Below are positions 27,853-36,174 of a DNA stretch of 64,000 nucleotides, in pieces. The notes under the pieces are model-generated. The model saw only the letters and a list, made by a program, of their open reading frames with translations. It searched no databases and was not told where the DNA came from. Origin of the DNA: Rhizobium brockwellii (lineage in GTDB: Bacteria; Pseudomonadota; Alphaproteobacteria; Rhizobiales; Rhizobiaceae); assembly GCF_000769405.2 (NCBI RefSeq), contig NZ_CP053439.1:4639001-4703000 (forward strand). Reading direction: 5' to 3'. The first letter of the stretch is position 1; the number at the start of each line of letters is the position of its first letter. Position numbers and translations under genes: made by a program.

Positions 27853-28076
27853 GTCTGGGACAAGGCGCCGCCATCCCGGGGCATATTGATGTGCCCCGCC
27901 ATTGCATCCTCGATCGACCAACCGAAGCGCCAGGCATCGAACATCGAGTACCATTCCTGGAAGTCGGTGATCGGCAGGATATCCGGCTTCGACATCGGAT
28001 TGTCGGCTAGGCTGCGGCCACGGGCACGGTCCCGTGCGCCACGCTCCTGCATCTCAAGCAGATTCTCGAACATCAT
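27834..28076 (-). CDS. Small Rmf/CrpP-like protein
   Basis: 80 residues. After an Arg-rich segment ([14 protein letters not shown]) comes a Trp-rich segment, [19 protein letters not shown]. The order basic G/A-R region, NP, then W...W..GW resembles ribosome modulation factor and the CrpP family, which share a fold. Rmf pairs ribosomes in stationary phase; CrpP-like proteins are otherwise poorly understood. The tandem ATG at 28076/28073 has GGGGG upstream. It is convergent with pncB and overlaps it by 19 bp. The fold assignment is by motif only. Confidence 0.65.
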   Translation of the reverse strand: MMFENLLEMQERGARDRARGRSLADNPMSKPDILPITDFQEWYSMFDAWRFGWSIEDAMAGHINMPRDGGALSQTYTRTV

Positions 28077-28488
28077 TACCCCCGTCTTTATCCCGATTTA
28101 TGCAATCATCCTAATAAAGCGTTGTCGAGTCCGGATGCGGCAATTCGGGTTTTTCACAGGATTAGCCCCAATTCGCTAGTTGAGGGGATGATGAGGTCGC
28201 AGCCGCTCCGGGTCATTTCATCAGACAAGCAGAGCATGCCGGCGTCCGAGAGCCGCCCATGCCTTTCACCATCACGGTCCACTAGCACCCGTGACGGGGA
28301 GGCTCGGCTTCCTGGCTGGGGTCCGCCGCCGAGCCTCCCGGCTGGCCGACCTTGAACAGGCCGGCAGCGCCGACAAGTTGCCGCTTTCCGGCAGGGGCGA
28401 TCCAACCCAGATGATATCGAGGGCTAACAACCGGTTAATATCCACCGGCCTCGTCCCGATCTCGTACAACGCTATGCGCTCGGGTTTT
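28077..28488. other. Gene-poor stretch with one long hairpin
   Basis: 412 bp between two minus-strand small genes. No frame has a convincing start, ribosome site and composition. The only structure seen is an inverted repeat at 28297-28339. The part next to 28076 should contain the promoter of the Rmf/CrpP-like gene. Confidence 0.5.
28297..28339. repeat. 12-bp inverted repeat in non-coding DNA
   Basis: GGGAGGCTCGGC and GCCGAGCCTCCC are perfect complements separated by 19 bases. No U tract follows on either strand, so a role as terminator is weak; it may be a remnant of an intergenic repeat. Confidence 0.5.
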
Positions 28489-28698
28489 TCAGGCTGCCAG
28501 TCTGCGAAACCGGGTTCTGATCCGGTCGAGATAATAATGGCCGGGAGACGGCGCCGCCGTCATTGCATGGGCTTCCGAGGATGGAACGCCTTCGAACAGA
28601 CGTTCCTCGCCATTCTTGAAACAAATCCTGAGCCGTCCGTCGTCCTGGCTGAAATAGACGGATTTGATGATCTTCGACTTCACCGAAAGTTCTTCCAC
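28489..28698 (-). CDS. KTSC-domain small protein
   Basis: 69 residues. The sequence IKSVYFSQDDGRLRICFKNG, then GVPSSEAHAMTAAPSPG and YYLDRIRTRF, matches the KTSC domain, a short beta-rich module of unknown function sometimes near lysyl-tRNA synthetase genes or nucleic-acid proteins. I chose the GTG at 28698 because GAGG lies 8 bases upstream; a longer frame opening at 28800 has no ribosome site and adds residues foreign to the family. Confidence 0.75.
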   Translation of the reverse strand: MEELSVKSKIIKSVYFSQDDGRLRICFKNGEERLFEGVPSSEAHAMTAAPSPGHYYLDRIRTRFRRLAA

Positions 28699-28942
28699 CT
28701 GTTTTACCTCTGTTCTTGATTTTGGCAGACGGTAAACCCAAACGTGCAAAGACGCGGTGAAGCTGCATGGTAAAAAATCAGGAATCTTTCGACGCTTCAA
28801 ACCTCGCCGCGCCGCCGGCGCGACGGGATTCGATCAGCCTCGACGCACGCTTGCGAACTGGGCATTTCGTTGCACCGTCTCGACGCGTCCAGCACAGGCA
28901 AAGACCTGTTTCGACCAATTGATCGTGAACTCGAAAACAGGA

Positions 28943-29494
28943 TCAAGCCCGATCAGATTTTGCCAATCCGGCGGAGAACGCCGTCAGCAAATCTGTTCCC
29001 TGGGGCCAGTCCTCAAGGCCGCTTTGCCCATTGATATGGCCGAAAGGACCGATCGCAACAAGACCGCTGCCCCACAGATCCGCCCGCGCATGGGCATGGT
29101 CGAGCGTGCCGAAAGGATCATCGGCGCTTGCGATAATCAGAGTGGGGAAGCGCATCTTTTGCGATGGCGGATTTGCGAATCCGGCCGCCTCCTTTGGGAA
29201 TGAAGCGGACTGTGGATCCGGGACCGCCACAAGAAACGCTCCGGCAACGGCAAGCGAAGAAACCTGCTGCCAATGAGCGACCAGCAGACAAGCAAGGCTG
29301 TGGGCGACCAGCAGGGGAGGGGTCGCCAATGCGCCGACGGCGCGCTCCAGGGCTGAAATCCAGTCCGCCAGGTCGGGGTTTTCCCAATCGGCTGGTTGAA
29401 AACGTCGCATTTCCGGGTTCGACCTTTCCCAGCGTGTTTGCCAATGAGCCTCGCCCGAACCGCCGATCCCCGGCAATATGATGATGTCCTTCAT
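28943..29494 (-). CDS. RBBP9/YdeN-family alpha/beta hydrolase
   Basis: Predicted serine hydrolase of 183 residues. It opens with IIILPGIGGSGEAHWQTRWE, the family hallmark, has the nucleophile Ser in LLVAHSLACLLVAHW, an acidic residue in SADDPFG and the His in GPFGHINGQSGL. Physiological substrates of this family are unknown. The ATG at 29494 is preceded by AGAGGA; an upstream frame to 29656 runs into the divergent regulator gene. It is divergent from an Lrp-type regulator, which probably controls it. Confidence 0.88.
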   Translation of the reverse strand: MKDIIILPGIGGSGEAHWQTRWERSNPEMRRFQPADWENPDLADWISALERAVGALATPPLLVAHSLACLLVAHWQQVSSLAVAGAFLVAVPDPQSASFPKEAAGFANPPSQKMRFPTLIIASADDPFGTLDHAHARADLWGSGLVAIGPFGHINGQSGLEDWPQGTDLLTAFSAGLAKSDRA

Positions 29495-29521
29495 GTGTTT
29501 TCCTCTGATCATCCGCGCTGG

Positions 29522-29540
29522 TGAAAATGATGCATTTTCA
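29522..29540. promoter_or_regulatory. Inverted repeat between hydrolase and Lrp genes
   Basis: TGAAAATG-ATG-CATTTTCA is a perfect 8-bp-arm palindrome, 28 bp before the hydrolase start and 65 bp before the regulator start. Its AT-rich nature and position suit an Lrp/AsnC binding site. Confidence 0.5.
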
Positions 29541-29604
29541 TTTGCTTCGGAATGAATGATCATCGGAAAACCGCGTCCCTCTCCGATGATTTCAAGGTGA
29601 TCCC

Positions 29605-30081
29605 ATGGCTTTTCAGGAAAACAATCGGGTGCTGCTCGATCCAACCGATATCTCAATCATCGAGGCAATGCAGGAAAATGGACGCATTGCGATTTCCGAA
29701 CTCGGTCGACGGGTCGGGCTCTCCCAGCCGGCAGCATCAGAACGGGTCAAGCGGCTGGAAGACCGCGGCATCATTGTCGGTTACTCCGCCCGGATAGACC
29801 CCACCGCTTTGGGAATTGGAATGACGGCTGTGCTTCGCCTGCGCACGACGCATGAGCATATCAAGGCCTGTTTGAAACAGTTCGCGGAGATGCCGCAGGT
29901 CATGGAAGTACTGCGCCTCACCGGAGAGGACTGTTTTCTTTTGAAGGTGCTAGTTCCGTCGCCGGGAGAACTGGAAACGATCGTTGACACGATCGCGCGT
30001 TTTGGGGCCGTGACGACATCTCTGGTGTTGCGCAGCGAGAATCCGAAGCCGATTGGACGCGCCCTGCTTCAGCGCCCCTGA
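29605..30081 (+). CDS. Lrp/AsnC-family transcriptional regulator
   Basis: 158 residues. The N-terminal helix-turn-helix is in LDPTDISIIEAMQENGRIAI and GRRVGLSQPAASERVKRLE (about residues 11-60). The C-terminal RAM ligand domain has VMEVLRLTGEDCFLLKVLVPS. Members act as octamers that sense amino acids or related molecules. It is divergent from the hydrolase gene across 110 bp carrying a palindrome, so local control is likely. Confidence 0.93.
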   Translation: MAFQENNRVLLDPTDISIIEAMQENGRIAISELGRRVGLSQPAASERVKRLEDRGIIVGYSARIDPTALGIGMTAVLRLRTTHEHIKACLKQFAEMPQVMEVLRLTGEDCFLLKVLVPSPGELETIVDTIARFGAVTTSLVLRSENPKPIGRALLQRP

Positions 30082-30166
30082 GAATATGCCTATCGAAGCG
30101 TGCCGCCAAAAATGCTTCCGCGTCCCGCTCTCGATAAGGTTTGAATCAATATTGAAAATCAGGGTA

Positions 30167-30256
30167 TGGCGGACAGGGTGGGATTCGAACCCACGGTACG
30201 CTTTCACGTACACACGCGTTCCAGGCGTGCGCCTTAAACCACTCGGCCACCTGTCC
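30167..30256 (-). tRNA. tRNA-Ser (anticodon GGA)
   Basis: The acceptor GGACAGG (5' end at 30256) pairs with CCTGTCC, G is the discriminator and CCA is encoded at 30169-30167. A long variable arm (TACG/CGTA type stem) marks a class II tRNA. The anticodon loop CTGGAAC gives GGA, reading UCC. The T arm has GTTCGAATC. No integrase or duplicated 3' end was seen nearby. Confidence 0.97.
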
Positions 30257-30484
30257 TTTTTTGGCGTTCGCGCCCGGATAGGAGCAAATCGTCGGAACGG
30301 CGCGATATATACCGATGAATTTTTGCCGATCAACCGAAATCTAACAGTTTTTTGACTTCTTCAGATAAAACTCGCCTCGGCTACTCCATTGTGCTTCACC
30401 TCATCGACGACTATGTAATTCTTCAAGGTGGAGAATGGCGCGGCCGGCCGGAATTGTCCGGCATATCGAGCGTCGGAGGAATTG

Positions 30485-30802
30485 ATGCGTTTCCTGTTGC
30501 GTCTGGCGAGTCTTGTCGCGCTTGCGGCGGCCGTTATTGCCGGGACCATCGATTCGATCCAATCGGTTGCGGCGTCCTCGGTGGTGATGACGCCGATCTC
30601 CGATGCCTGGCAGGATGTGAGCCCGACAACCCTGACGTCGCTGCAATCCTCCCTTTCCTATTATATCCACCCGCGTTTCTACACCGTCATCTTCCAGTGG
30701 CTGATGCTCCAGCCGGCCTTTGCCGTTTTCCTGGTGATCGCGCTGCTTCTGTGGATGATCGGCTATAAGAAGCCGCCGGTGGCCGGTCGCTTCACCGCAT
30801 AA
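30485..30802 (+). CDS. Small two-helix membrane protein, unknown function
   Basis: 105 residues starting at the ATG at 30485, which has GGAGGA 6 bases upstream. A hydrophobic N-terminal segment (about residues 4-22) and a second helix near the C-terminus (about 70-90, AFAVFLVIALLLWMIGY) flank a polar loop of about 45 residues. The short tail ends in KKPPVAGRF. No family was recognised. It stands alone after tRNA-Ser; a hairpin at 30901 may end its transcript. Confidence 0.7.
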   Translation: MRFLLRLASLVALAAAVIAGTIDSIQSVAASSVVMTPISDAWQDVSPTTLTSLQSSLSYYIHPRFYTVIFQWLMLQPAFAVFLVIALLLWMIGYKKPPVAGRFTA

Positions 30803-30900
30803 AAAACGCAGTTAATCCGGTTGGCTCTCACCCCTCTGCAGGGTCGGCATTTGCCGCCGGATTGGCTAGAAAATCCGCATTCTGATGGAGAGAATGTCCA

Positions 30901-30926
30901 AAAATCAGCTCCGAAGAGCTGATTTT
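30901..30926. terminator. Hairpin downstream of the small membrane protein gene
   Basis: AAAATCAGCT and AGCTGATTTT form a perfect 10-bp stem with a 6-base loop. The A and T runs at the base allow termination in either direction. It lies 98 bp after the stop at 30802 and about 170 bp before bmp. Confidence 0.55.
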
Positions 30927-31031
30927 CGGCAATCGCTGCAAATCTTTACCAGCTGAAAAATTTCTGGTGAATTTTTCCGTGAGCCATGCAAGGATGCGCG
31001 CAGCCAGGCCTCCGGGGGGAGGTCGGTGGTT

Positions 31032-31060
31032 CCGCAGACACGCCCGAAAAGGGCTTGCGG
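31032..31060 (+). promoter_or_regulatory. Structured leader upstream of the BMP gene
   Basis: CCGCA pairs with TGCGG and, inside it, GCCC with GGGC around GAAAA, with a bulge between the two helices. A further GC-rich hairpin (GCCTCC/GGAGGT) lies just upstream at about 31007-31023. The stack ends about 37 bp before the start codon. It could be a plain mRNA leader or a regulatory RNA; no known riboswitch class was recognised. Confidence 0.3.
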
Positions 31061-31097
31061 GAGGACCCCTAACGAATAGCAACAACAGGGCTGCACA

Positions 31098-32090
31098 ATG
31101 AAAAAATCCCTTCTCACTCTCTTTGCCGTGGCTGCCATGTCGACGACGGCGCTTGCTGCCGATGTCAAGCCGGCGCTGGTTTACGGCACCGGCGGGAAGT
31201 TCGATAAGTCCTTCAACGAGGCGGCCTATAACGGCGCCGAGAAGTTCAAGGCCGAGACCGGCATTGCCTATCGCGACTTCGAGCCGACGGGCGACACCCA
31301 GGGCGAACAGGCCATCCGCAACTTCGCCAGCCGCGGTTTCAATCCGGTGGTTGCCGTTTCCTTCGCCTGGACTTCGGCCATCGAGAAGGTCGCAGCAGAA
31401 TTCCCCGATACCAAGTTCATCATCGTTGACTCCGTCGTCGACAAGCCGAACGTCCGCTCGGTTGTCTACAAGGAAGAAGAAGGCTCCTACCTCGTCGGCG
31501 TTCTCGCCGGCATGGCGTCGAAGTCAGGCAAGGTCGGCTTCGTCGGCGGCATGGATATTCCGCTGATCCGCAAGTTCGAATGCGGCTACGAACAGGGCGC
31601 ACGTTCCGTCAAGGCCGATATCGAAGTCTTTCAGAACATGACCGGCACGACGGGCGCTGCCTGGAATGACCCGGTCCGCGGCGGCGAGCTCACCAAGAAC
31701 CAGATCGACCAGGGCGCTGACGTCGTTTATGCGGCAGCCGGTGCCACCGGTCTCGGCGTTCTGCAGACCGCTGCCGACAACAAGAAGCTGTCGATCGGCG
31801 TCGATTCCAACCAGAACTATCTGCATCCGGGCTCGGTCCTGACCTCGATGGTCAAGCGCGTCGACCTCGCCGTCTACAATGCCTACAACGACACCAAGAA
31901 CGACAAGTTCACCGGTGGCGTCCAGGCGCTCGGCGTCAAGGAAGACGGTGTCGGCGCTGCGATCGATGAGCACAACAAGTCACTGATCACGCCGGAAATG
32001 CAGGCTGCCGTCGACAAGGCCAAGGCCGACATCATCGCGGGAACCATCAAGGTTCACGATTACACCTCGGACAACGCTTGCCCGAAGTGA
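31098..32090 (+). CDS. BMP-family nucleoside-binding lipoprotein-like periplasmic protein
   Basis: Solute-binding protein of the basic membrane protein (Med/BMP) family, 330 residues. A Sec signal peptide is cleaved after ALA (residue 20); no lipobox Cys is present. GTGGKFDKSFNEAAYNG, typical of BMP proteins, starts at about residue 30. Gene neighbours for cytidine deaminase and nucleoside phosphorylases point to nucleosides as ligand. It begins the uptake-salvage operon and is followed by a strong stem-loop before the ATPase gene. Confidence 0.92.
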   Translation: MKKSLLTLFAVAAMSTTALAADVKPALVYGTGGKFDKSFNEAAYNGAEKFKAETGIAYRDFEPTGDTQGEQAIRNFASRGFNPVVAVSFAWTSAIEKVAAEFPDTKFIIVDSVVDKPNVRSVVYKEEEGSYLVGVLAGMASKSGKVGFVGGMDIPLIRKFECGYEQGARSVKADIEVFQNMTGTTGAAWNDPVRGGELTKNQIDQGADVVYAAAGATGLGVLQTAADNKKLSIGVDSNQNYLHPGSVLTSMVKRVDLAVYNAYNDTKNDKFTGGVQALGVKEDGVGAAIDEHNKSLITPEMQAAVDKAKADIIAGTIKVHDYTSDNACPK

Positions 32091-32122
32091 TCCGCGCCCG
32101 AATGTGATCGACGATTGAGATC

Positions 32123-32165
32123 GGGCGTATGGCGGAGGGGATTTTCGCCATACGCCCTTTTCTTA
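32123..32165 (+). terminator. Terminator-like stem-loop between bmp and the ATPase gene
   Basis: GGGCGTATGGCG and CGCCATACGCCC form a perfect 12-bp stem with an 11-base loop, followed by TTTTCTTATTT. It is a full intrinsic terminator by form, 32 bp after the bmp stop, just before the GTG start of the next gene. Partial read-through would give more binding protein than transporter. Confidence 0.85.
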
Positions 32166-32178
32166 TTTGGAGTCTGCA

Positions 32179-33690
32179 GTGACAGATAAGCCCGCTATCG
32201 AGCTTGTCGGCATCGACAAGAAATTCGGTGCCGTCCACGCCAACAAGGACATCAACCTTACCGTTGCCAAGGGGACGATCCACGGCATCATCGGCGAAAA
32301 CGGCGCCGGCAAATCGACCCTGATGTCGATCATCTATGGTTTCTACCATGCCGACAGCGGCGAGATCCGCGTCAACGGCAATCCCGTCACCATCCGTGAC
32401 AGCCAGGCGGCGATCGCCACCGGCATCGGCATGGTGCACCAGCATTTCATGCTGGTCGACAATTTCACGGTGCTTGAAAACATCATGCTTGGCGCCGAAG
32501 GCGGCATGCTGCTGGCCAGGGGCGTTGCATCGGCCCGCGCCGAGCTCAAGCGGCTGGAAACGGAATATGGTCTGGAGGTCGATCCCGACGCGCTAATTGA
32601 AGAGCTGCCGGTCGGCCTGCAGCAGCGTGTCGAGATCCTGAAAGCCATGTATCGCGGCGCCGAGATCCTGATCCTCGACGAGCCCACCGGCGTGCTGACG
32701 CCGGCAGAGGCCGATCACCTCTTCCGCATCCTCAAGGTGCTGCGCGACCAGGGCAAGACGATCATCCTCATCACCCACAAGCTGCGCGAGATCATGGCGA
32801 TCACCGATACGGTCTCGGTCATGCGCCGCGGCGAGATGGTCGCGACCCGCAAGACGTCGGAAACGACGGTGGAGGAACTCGCCGAACTGATGGTCGGCCG
32901 CCGCGTGCTGCTGCGCGTGCAGAAGGGCGAGGCGAACCCTGGGGCCGCGATGCTGTCCGTCCGCAACCTCACGGTCAAGGACAATCGCGGCGTCACCATG
33001 GTCGACAATGTCTCCTTCGACGTGCGCGCCGGTGAGATCGTCGGCATCGCCGGTGTCGCCGGCAATGGCCAGTCCGAATTGCTGGAGGCGATTGCCGGCA
33101 TCCGCAAGCCGACCTCCGGCGAAATCCTGCTCGACGGTCAGACGATCGACAAGGCTGATCCCGCCCGCCTGCGTGATCTCGGCCTCGCGCATATTCCCGA
33201 GGATCGCCACCATATGGGCTTGGTGCTGAAATTCGAGGAATATGAAAATTCGGTGCTCGGCTATCATCGCCGCCCGGCCTACAGCAAAGGCCCGCTGCTC
33301 GATCTCGAAGCGATCCGCAAGGATGCGATGGAGAAGATCGAGAAATACGATATCCGCCCGCCGAACCCGCGGCTGAAGACGGCGAATTTTTCCGGCGGCA
33401 ACCAGCAGAAGATCGTCGTCGCCCGCGAGATCGAACGCGATCCGAAGATGCTGATCATCGGCCAGCCGACACGTGGCGTCGATATCGGCGCCATCGAATT
33501 CATCCACCGCCGGATCATCGAAATGCGTGACGCGGGCAAGGCAATCCTGCTCGTCTCCGTCGAACTCGATGAAATCCGCTCCCTTTCAGACCGTATCCTT
33601 GTCATGTTTGCCGGCCATATCGTCGGCGAGAAGACGCCCGATGCCGGTGAACAGACCCTCGGCCTGATGATGGCCGGCATTGCCGCGTGA
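32179..33690 (+). CDS. Nucleoside ABC transporter ATP-binding protein (double domain)
   Basis: 503 residues with two ABC domains of the sugar/BMP (CUT2-like) type. The first has Walker A GENGAGKST and LPVGLQQRVEILKA with DEPTGVLTP; the second is degenerate, with AGVAGNGQSE in place of Walker A and FSGGNQQKIVVAREI then GQPTRGVDIGA. One intact and one degenerate site is normal for this family. I chose the GTG at 32179 with TTGGAG upstream; a TTG four codons earlier overlaps that ribosome site. Confidence 0.92.
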   Translation: MTDKPAIELVGIDKKFGAVHANKDINLTVAKGTIHGIIGENGAGKSTLMSIIYGFYHADSGEIRVNGNPVTIRDSQAAIATGIGMVHQHFMLVDNFTVLENIMLGAEGGMLLARGVASARAELKRLETEYGLEVDPDALIEELPVGLQQRVEILKAMYRGAEILILDEPTGVLTPAEADHLFRILKVLRDQGKTIILITHKLREIMAITDTVSVMRRGEMVATRKTSETTVEELAELMVGRRVLLRVQKGEANPGAAMLSVRNLTVKDNRGVTMVDNVSFDVRAGEIVGIAGVAGNGQSELLEAIAGIRKPTSGEILLDGQTIDKADPARLRDLGLAHIPEDRHHMGLVLKFEEYENSVLGYHRRPAYSKGPLLDLEAIRKDAMEKIEKYDIRPPNPRLKTANFSGGNQQKIVVAREIERDPKMLIIGQPTRGVDIGAIEFIHRRIIEMRDAGKAILLVSVELDEIRSLSDRILVMFAGHIVGEKTPDAGEQTLGLMMAGIAA

Positions 33691-33697
33691 GGCCTTT

Positions 33698-34801
33698 ATG
33701 AGCACTGCTTCCGTTCCGCTACCAAATTGGATCAACTACGGCCTCATCCCGATTTTGAACCTCATCGTCGCCTTCCTGATCTCCGGCTTCGTCGTCTGGC
33801 TGATCGGCGAGAGCCCGCTCGATGCGCTGTCGCTGCTGATTCAGGGCGCGCTCGGCAATGGCGAAGGCATCGGCTTCACGCTGTATTATGCGACGAGTTT
33901 CATCTTCACCGGGCTCTCCGTCGCGGTGGCGATCCATGCCGGCCTGTTCAACATCGGCTCCGAAGGTCAGGCCTATGTCGGCGGCCTCGGCTGCGCGCTG
34001 GTGGCGCTGGCGCTCGATCGTTATGTGCCGTGGTATGTGACGATGCCGATCGCCGTCGCCGGCGCCGGCCTGTTCGGTGCAGCCTGGGCATTCATCCCGG
34101 CCTTCCTGCAGGCAAAACGCGGCAGCCACATCGTCATCACGACGATCATGTTCAATTATATCGGCGCAGCACTGATGGTGTACCTCCTGGTGCATGTGCT
34201 GATCGTGCCGGGCAAAATGGCGCCGGAAACCCGAACGTTCCTCGAAGGCGGCCAATTGCCGAAGCTCGGTTGGGTCATGCAGCTGTTCGGCGCCAAGCTG
34301 GGGGCTGCCCCGTTCAACGTCTCCTTCATCATTGCGCTCGTCGTCAGCTACCTCGTCTGGCTGCTCGTCTGGCGCACCAAGCTCGGTTTCGAGATGCGCA
34401 CGCTGGGCGTCAGCCCGACGGCGGCGGCCTATGCCGGTATTCCCTATGCCCGCACCGTGATCATCGCCATGCTGCTCTCCGGCGCGCTCGCCGGCATGAT
34501 GGCGCTGAACCCGGTCATGGGTTCGTCGGCCCGTCTGCAGGTGGAATTCGTCGGTGGTGCCGGCTTCGTCGGCATCGCCGTCTCGCTGATGGGCCGCAAC
34601 CACCCGCTTGGCATCATCATGGCCGCGATCCTCTTCGGTATCCTCTACCAGGGCGGCGACTGGATTTCCTTCGAAATGCCGAACATCACCCGCGAGATGA
34701 TCCTCGTCATCCAGGGTCTGGTAATCCTCTTTGCCGGTGCGCTGGAATACATGTTCCGACCGGCGATGGTGCGTCTCTACCAACAGTTCAAGCGCGGTTA
34801 A
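33698..34801 (+). CDS. Nucleoside ABC transporter permease 1
   Basis: Integral membrane permease of the BPD_transp_2 family, 367 residues with about 9-10 helices. The block AGLFNIGSEGQAYVGGLG is the conserved family motif. The ATG at 33698 lies 7 bp after the ATPase stop with GAGG overlapping that stop; an in-frame codon at 33680 lies inside the ATPase gene. It pairs with the next gene to form the channel. Confidence 0.93.
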   Translation: MSTASVPLPNWINYGLIPILNLIVAFLISGFVVWLIGESPLDALSLLIQGALGNGEGIGFTLYYATSFIFTGLSVAVAIHAGLFNIGSEGQAYVGGLGCALVALALDRYVPWYVTMPIAVAGAGLFGAAWAFIPAFLQAKRGSHIVITTIMFNYIGAALMVYLLVHVLIVPGKMAPETRTFLEGGQLPKLGWVMQLFGAKLGAAPFNVSFIIALVVSYLVWLLVWRTKLGFEMRTLGVSPTAAAYAGIPYARTVIIAMLLSGALAGMMALNPVMGSSARLQVEFVGGAGFVGIAVSLMGRNHPLGIIMAAILFGILYQGGDWISFEMPNITREMILVIQGLVILFAGALEYMFRPAMVRLYQQFKRG

Positions 34802-34811
34802 GGAGCGGGCG

Positions 34812-35783
34812 ATGGATTATTATGACATCTTCATCAGCGTTCTGAGTTCGACCATCCGCTTGTCGATCCCGCTGATCTTCACCGCCCTTGCCGGTCTGTT
34901 TTCGGAACGCGCCGGTATCTTCGATATCGGCCTCGAGGGTAAGATGTTGGGCTCGGCCTTCGCCGCCGCCTGCGTTGCCTATCTCACCGATTCGGCCTGG
35001 CTCGGACTCGGTGCCGGCATCCTCTGCTCGGTGGCGCTGAGCCTGGTGCACGGTTTCGCCTCGATCACCAACCGCGGCAACCAGATTGTGTCCGGCGTCG
35101 CGATCAACTTCTTCATCGCCGGCATCACCATCGTGCTCGGTCAGGCCTGGTTCGGCCAGGGCGGACGCACGCCGCAGCTGGCGCCGGAGTCGCGCTTTGC
35201 GCCGATCATCCTGCCGGGCGCCGATGGCGCCCGCGACATACCGATCATCGGCCCGATCTATGCCAATGTCATATCGGGCAACAATGTCCTCACCTATCTC
35301 GCCTTTCTCGCCGTGCCATTTTCCTGGTGGGTGCTTTACCGCACACGTTTCGGCCTGCGGCTCCGCGCCGTCGGCGAAAACCCGGGCGCGGTCGATACGG
35401 CCGGCATCTCGGTCGCCTGGCTGCGTTACCGCGCCGTCATGTGTGCCGGCATTCTCTGCGGCTTTGCCGGCACCTATCTGGCAATTGCTCAGTCCGCCGC
35501 CTTCATCAAGGACATGTCGGCCGGCAAGGGCTACATCGCGCTTGCAGCTCTCGTCTTCGCCAAGTGGAAGCCGGTACCTGTCATGTTTGCCTGCCTGCTC
35601 TTCGGCTTCCTCGATGCGCTGGCAAATTTCATGCAGGGAAAGCAGGTGCCGCTGATCGGCGAAGTGCCGGTTCAGGTTTTCCAGGCGCTGCCCTATGTCC
35701 TGACCTGCGTCCTGCTTGCCGGCTTCATCGGCGTCGCGACCCCGCCGAAAGCCGGTGGCGTGCCCTATACGAAGGAGCGTTGA
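34812..35783 (+). CDS. Nucleoside ABC transporter permease 2
   Basis: Second permease, 323 residues, BPD_transp_2 family. RAGIFDIGLEGKMLGSAFAA is the motif matching that of permease 1, and GENPGAVDTAGI lies in the cytoplasmic coupling region. Start ATG at 34812 has AGGAGCGGGC upstream, 10 bp after permease 1. It is followed at once by cdd, one base after the stop. Confidence 0.93.
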   Translation: MDYYDIFISVLSSTIRLSIPLIFTALAGLFSERAGIFDIGLEGKMLGSAFAAACVAYLTDSAWLGLGAGILCSVALSLVHGFASITNRGNQIVSGVAINFFIAGITIVLGQAWFGQGGRTPQLAPESRFAPIILPGADGARDIPIIGPIYANVISGNNVLTYLAFLAVPFSWWVLYRTRFGLRLRAVGENPGAVDTAGISVAWLRYRAVMCAGILCGFAGTYLAIAQSAAFIKDMSAGKGYIALAALVFAKWKPVPVMFACLLFGFLDALANFMQGKQVPLIGEVPVQVFQALPYVLTCVLLAGFIGVATPPKAGGVPYTKER

Positions 35784-35784
35784 T

Positions 35785-36174
35785 ATGACTCACGATCTGT
35801 TCGAAGCCGCCCGCGGCGCCATGGCCTTTGCCCATGCGCCCTATTCGAAATTTCCGGTCGGCGCGGCGATCCGCGCCGAGGACGGCAAGGTCTATACCGG
35901 CGCCAACATCGAAAACCTCTCCTTTCCGCAAGGATGGTGCGCCGAGCCCACGGCGATCAGCGCCATGATCATGGGTGGCGCGAAGAAGATCGTCGAGATG
36001 GCCGTCATTGCCGAGAAGCTGCCGCTCTGCCCGCCCTGCGGCGGCTGCCGTCAGAAGATCTCCGAATTCGCCTCCAAGGAGACGAAGATCTACCTCTGCG
36101 ATGAGGCGGGCGTGAAGAAGACCATGACGATGGAAGAGCTTCTTCCCTTCGGCTTCGAGACCGAACTCGGATGA
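35785..36174 (+). CDS. cdd: Cytidine deaminase
   Basis: Zinc enzyme that deaminates cytidine and deoxycytidine to uridines. It is 129 residues, the short tetrameric type. The zinc ligands and proton shuttle are Cys52-Ala-Glu54 and Pro-Cys85-x2-Cys88. The substrate segment FPVGAAI and NIENLSFPQGWCAE are present. Start ATG at 35785 has GAAGGAG upstream. It overlaps the next gene by 4 bp, so uptake and first conversion are made together. Confidence 0.96.
   Translation: MTHDLFEAARGAMAFAHAPYSKFPVGAAIRAEDGKVYTGANIENLSFPQGWCAEPTAISAMIMGGAKKIVEMAVIAEKLPLCPPCGGCRQKISEFASKETKIYLCDEAGVKKTMTMEELLPFGFETELG

Noticed and set aside
26431..27954. A 507-codon minus-strand open frame opposite pncB
   Set aside because: Shadow of pncB, whose catalytic motifs are intact on the other strand.
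28272..28469. A 65-codon minus-strand frame with a TTG start
   Set aside because: It crosses the 28297-28339 hairpin, ends in a low-complexity Arg/Pro tail and has no ribosome site.
28767..28919. A 50-codon plus-strand frame starting at an ATG at 28767
   Set aside because: Weak ribosome site, no recognisable features and no context; possible but not supportable.
30167..30256. tRNA-Ser as an integration site for a genomic island
   Set aside because: No integrase, no repeated 3' tRNA end and no change of gene type on either side.
33719..34783. Long minus-strand open frame opposite the first nucleoside permease
   Set aside because: His/Asp/Arg-rich product is the usual antisense image of a hydrophobic protein.
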